DNA of 5,164 nucleotides from Prevotellaceae bacterium (GTDB taxonomy: Bacteria > Bacteroidota > Bacteroidia > Bacteroidales > UBA932): positions 1-5,164 of the forward strand of contig JAIRLF010000160.1 in NCBI GenBank assembly GCA_031259655.1, read 5' to 3'. The notes beneath the pieces are model-generated. The model was not told the DNA's origin. It worked only from the letters and a program-made list of their open reading frames with translations, and ran no database searches. The first letter of the stretch is position 1. Every line of letters begins with the position of its first letter. The translations under genes were made by a program, and so were the position numbers. Below are positions 4,560-5,164 of this stretch, one piece after another.

Positions 4560-5164
4560 ATGTTAGATTATTCGGACGGCAATTATTCGGTTGTGCTTTG
4601 CGACGGCAAATTTCCCGAACATGGGATTCCGTTGAAATTGTTGGATAATGCCGGTAAAATTATCTGTTGCGACGGCGCTACAATAAAATTACTGCACTAT
4701 GGCAAAGAACCGTATGCCATTGTCGGCGACCTGGATAGCTTGCCCGACAGTTTGATGTCGAAGTATAACGACCGGATTTTCAAAGACGAAGACCAGGAAA
4801 CTAACGACCAGACAAAAGCCGTTTATTGGTGTCATCAACGAAATATCAACCCAATCGTCATACTTGGAGCTACCGGTTTGCGCGAAGACCATACTATCGC
4901 CAATATCGCTTTGTTGGCTGATTATATCGATTATATCAATATAACAATGGTGACGGATACGGGCATTTTTATTCCTGTAAACAAATCGAAAACGTTTAAA
5001 TGTTACAAAAATCAACAGGTTTCTATCTTCGCCATCTCTTCCGATACGAAAATAACAACTCTGGGATTGAAATACGAAGTCTCAAAACGATGTTTCAACA
5101 ATTGGAACCAAGGCACTCTGAACGAGACGCTTTCCGATTCGTTCAGCATTTTTATCGATGAAGG
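4560..5164 (+). CDS. thiN: Thiamine pyrophosphokinase (3' end outside window)
   Basis: The enzyme transfers pyrophosphate from ATP to thiamine, giving thiamine diphosphate and AMP in the cytoplasm. 201 complete codons are visible and the frame is still open at 5164. Bacterial family members usually have about 200-220 residues, so only a short tail should be missing. Landmarks: CDGA (37-40); VGDLDSL (55-61), with the metal-binding Asp57 and Asp59; DQETNDQTKA (78-87), matching the family's D-x-(E/T)ND-x-x-KA block; GATGLREDHTIAN (103-115), matching the GA-x-G-x-R-x-DH-x-x-x-N block. The C-terminal half (about 130-201) corresponds to the thiamine-binding beta domain, with NQGTLNE (183-189) near the usual 'SNE' position. 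The ATG begins one base after the dnaX stop, with AGG at 4553-4555 as the only ribosome-binding hint, so translation is probably coupled to dnaX. I see no TPP riboswitch upstream. Known Bacteroidota homologues often sit beside a thiamine transporter gene; whether that holds here lies outside the window. Confidence 0.93.
   Translation, partial: MLDYSDGNYSVVLCDGKFPEHGIPLKLLDNAGKIICCDGATIKLLHYGKEPYAIVGDLDSLPDSLMSKYNDRIFKDEDQETNDQTKAVYWCHQRNINPIVILGATGLREDHTIANIALLADYIDYINITMVTDTGIFIPVNKSKTFKCYKNQQVSIFAISSDTKITTLGLKYEVSKRCFNNWNQGTLNETLSDSFSIFIDE

Noticed and set aside
1..5164. tRNA, rRNA, CRISPR array, insertion sequence or phage-like module
   Set aside because: No cloverleaf, rRNA segment, spaced repeat array, transposase frame or terminal inverted repeats could be recognised on either strand.

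Overview
The window looks like a chromosomal segment of a member of the Bacteroidota, probably Bacteroidales-like. Three lines of evidence support this. Three putative promoters match the Bacteroidota consensus (TTTG, then TAnnTTTG) rather than the E. coli -35/-10. Shine-Dalgarno signals are mostly weak or absent. The TrpA and DnaX N-termini also read like Bacteroidota family members. GC content is moderate, about 38% in trpF and about 46% in trpA. I cannot name a genus.

Layout from left to right. (1) 3-560, plus strand: the 3' end of a large, probably secreted protein made of tandem Ig/PKD-like beta-sandwich repeats. (2) 574-1152, minus strand: a complete Uma2/DUF820-type PD-(D/E)XK nuclease-like protein, convergent with gene 1 and only 13 bp from it; an AT-rich inverted repeat spans both stop codons. 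(3) 1153-1407: a divergent intergenic region holding the Uma2 promoter, two short arrays of 7-bp repeats and the trp promoter. (4) 1408-2812, plus strand: trpF and trpA, overlapping by 17 bp, with a putative intrinsic terminator after trpA. The other tryptophan genes are not in view. (5) 2894-4558, plus strand: dnaX, the DNA polymerase III clamp-loader subunit, whose promoter sits so close to the ATG that the transcript may be leaderless. (6) 4560-5164, plus strand: a thiamine pyrophosphokinase gene beginning one base after the dnaX stop and running off the window just short of its expected end.

TrpF and TrpA catalyse two tryptophan-synthesis steps (phosphoribosylanthranilate isomerisation and cleavage of indole-glycerol phosphate) and form a small transcription unit. 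dnaX and the thiamine pyrophosphokinase appear to form a second unit with no obvious functional link.

Most of the window is ordinary housekeeping content, and I see no defence island, CRISPR array, RNA gene or insertion sequence. The most interesting signal is a run of ten A residues inside dnaX, immediately after the clamp-loader core. Both alternative frames stop within a few codons of it. This is the arrangement expected for slippage-generated tau and gamma forms of DnaX, as known in Thermus thermophilus.
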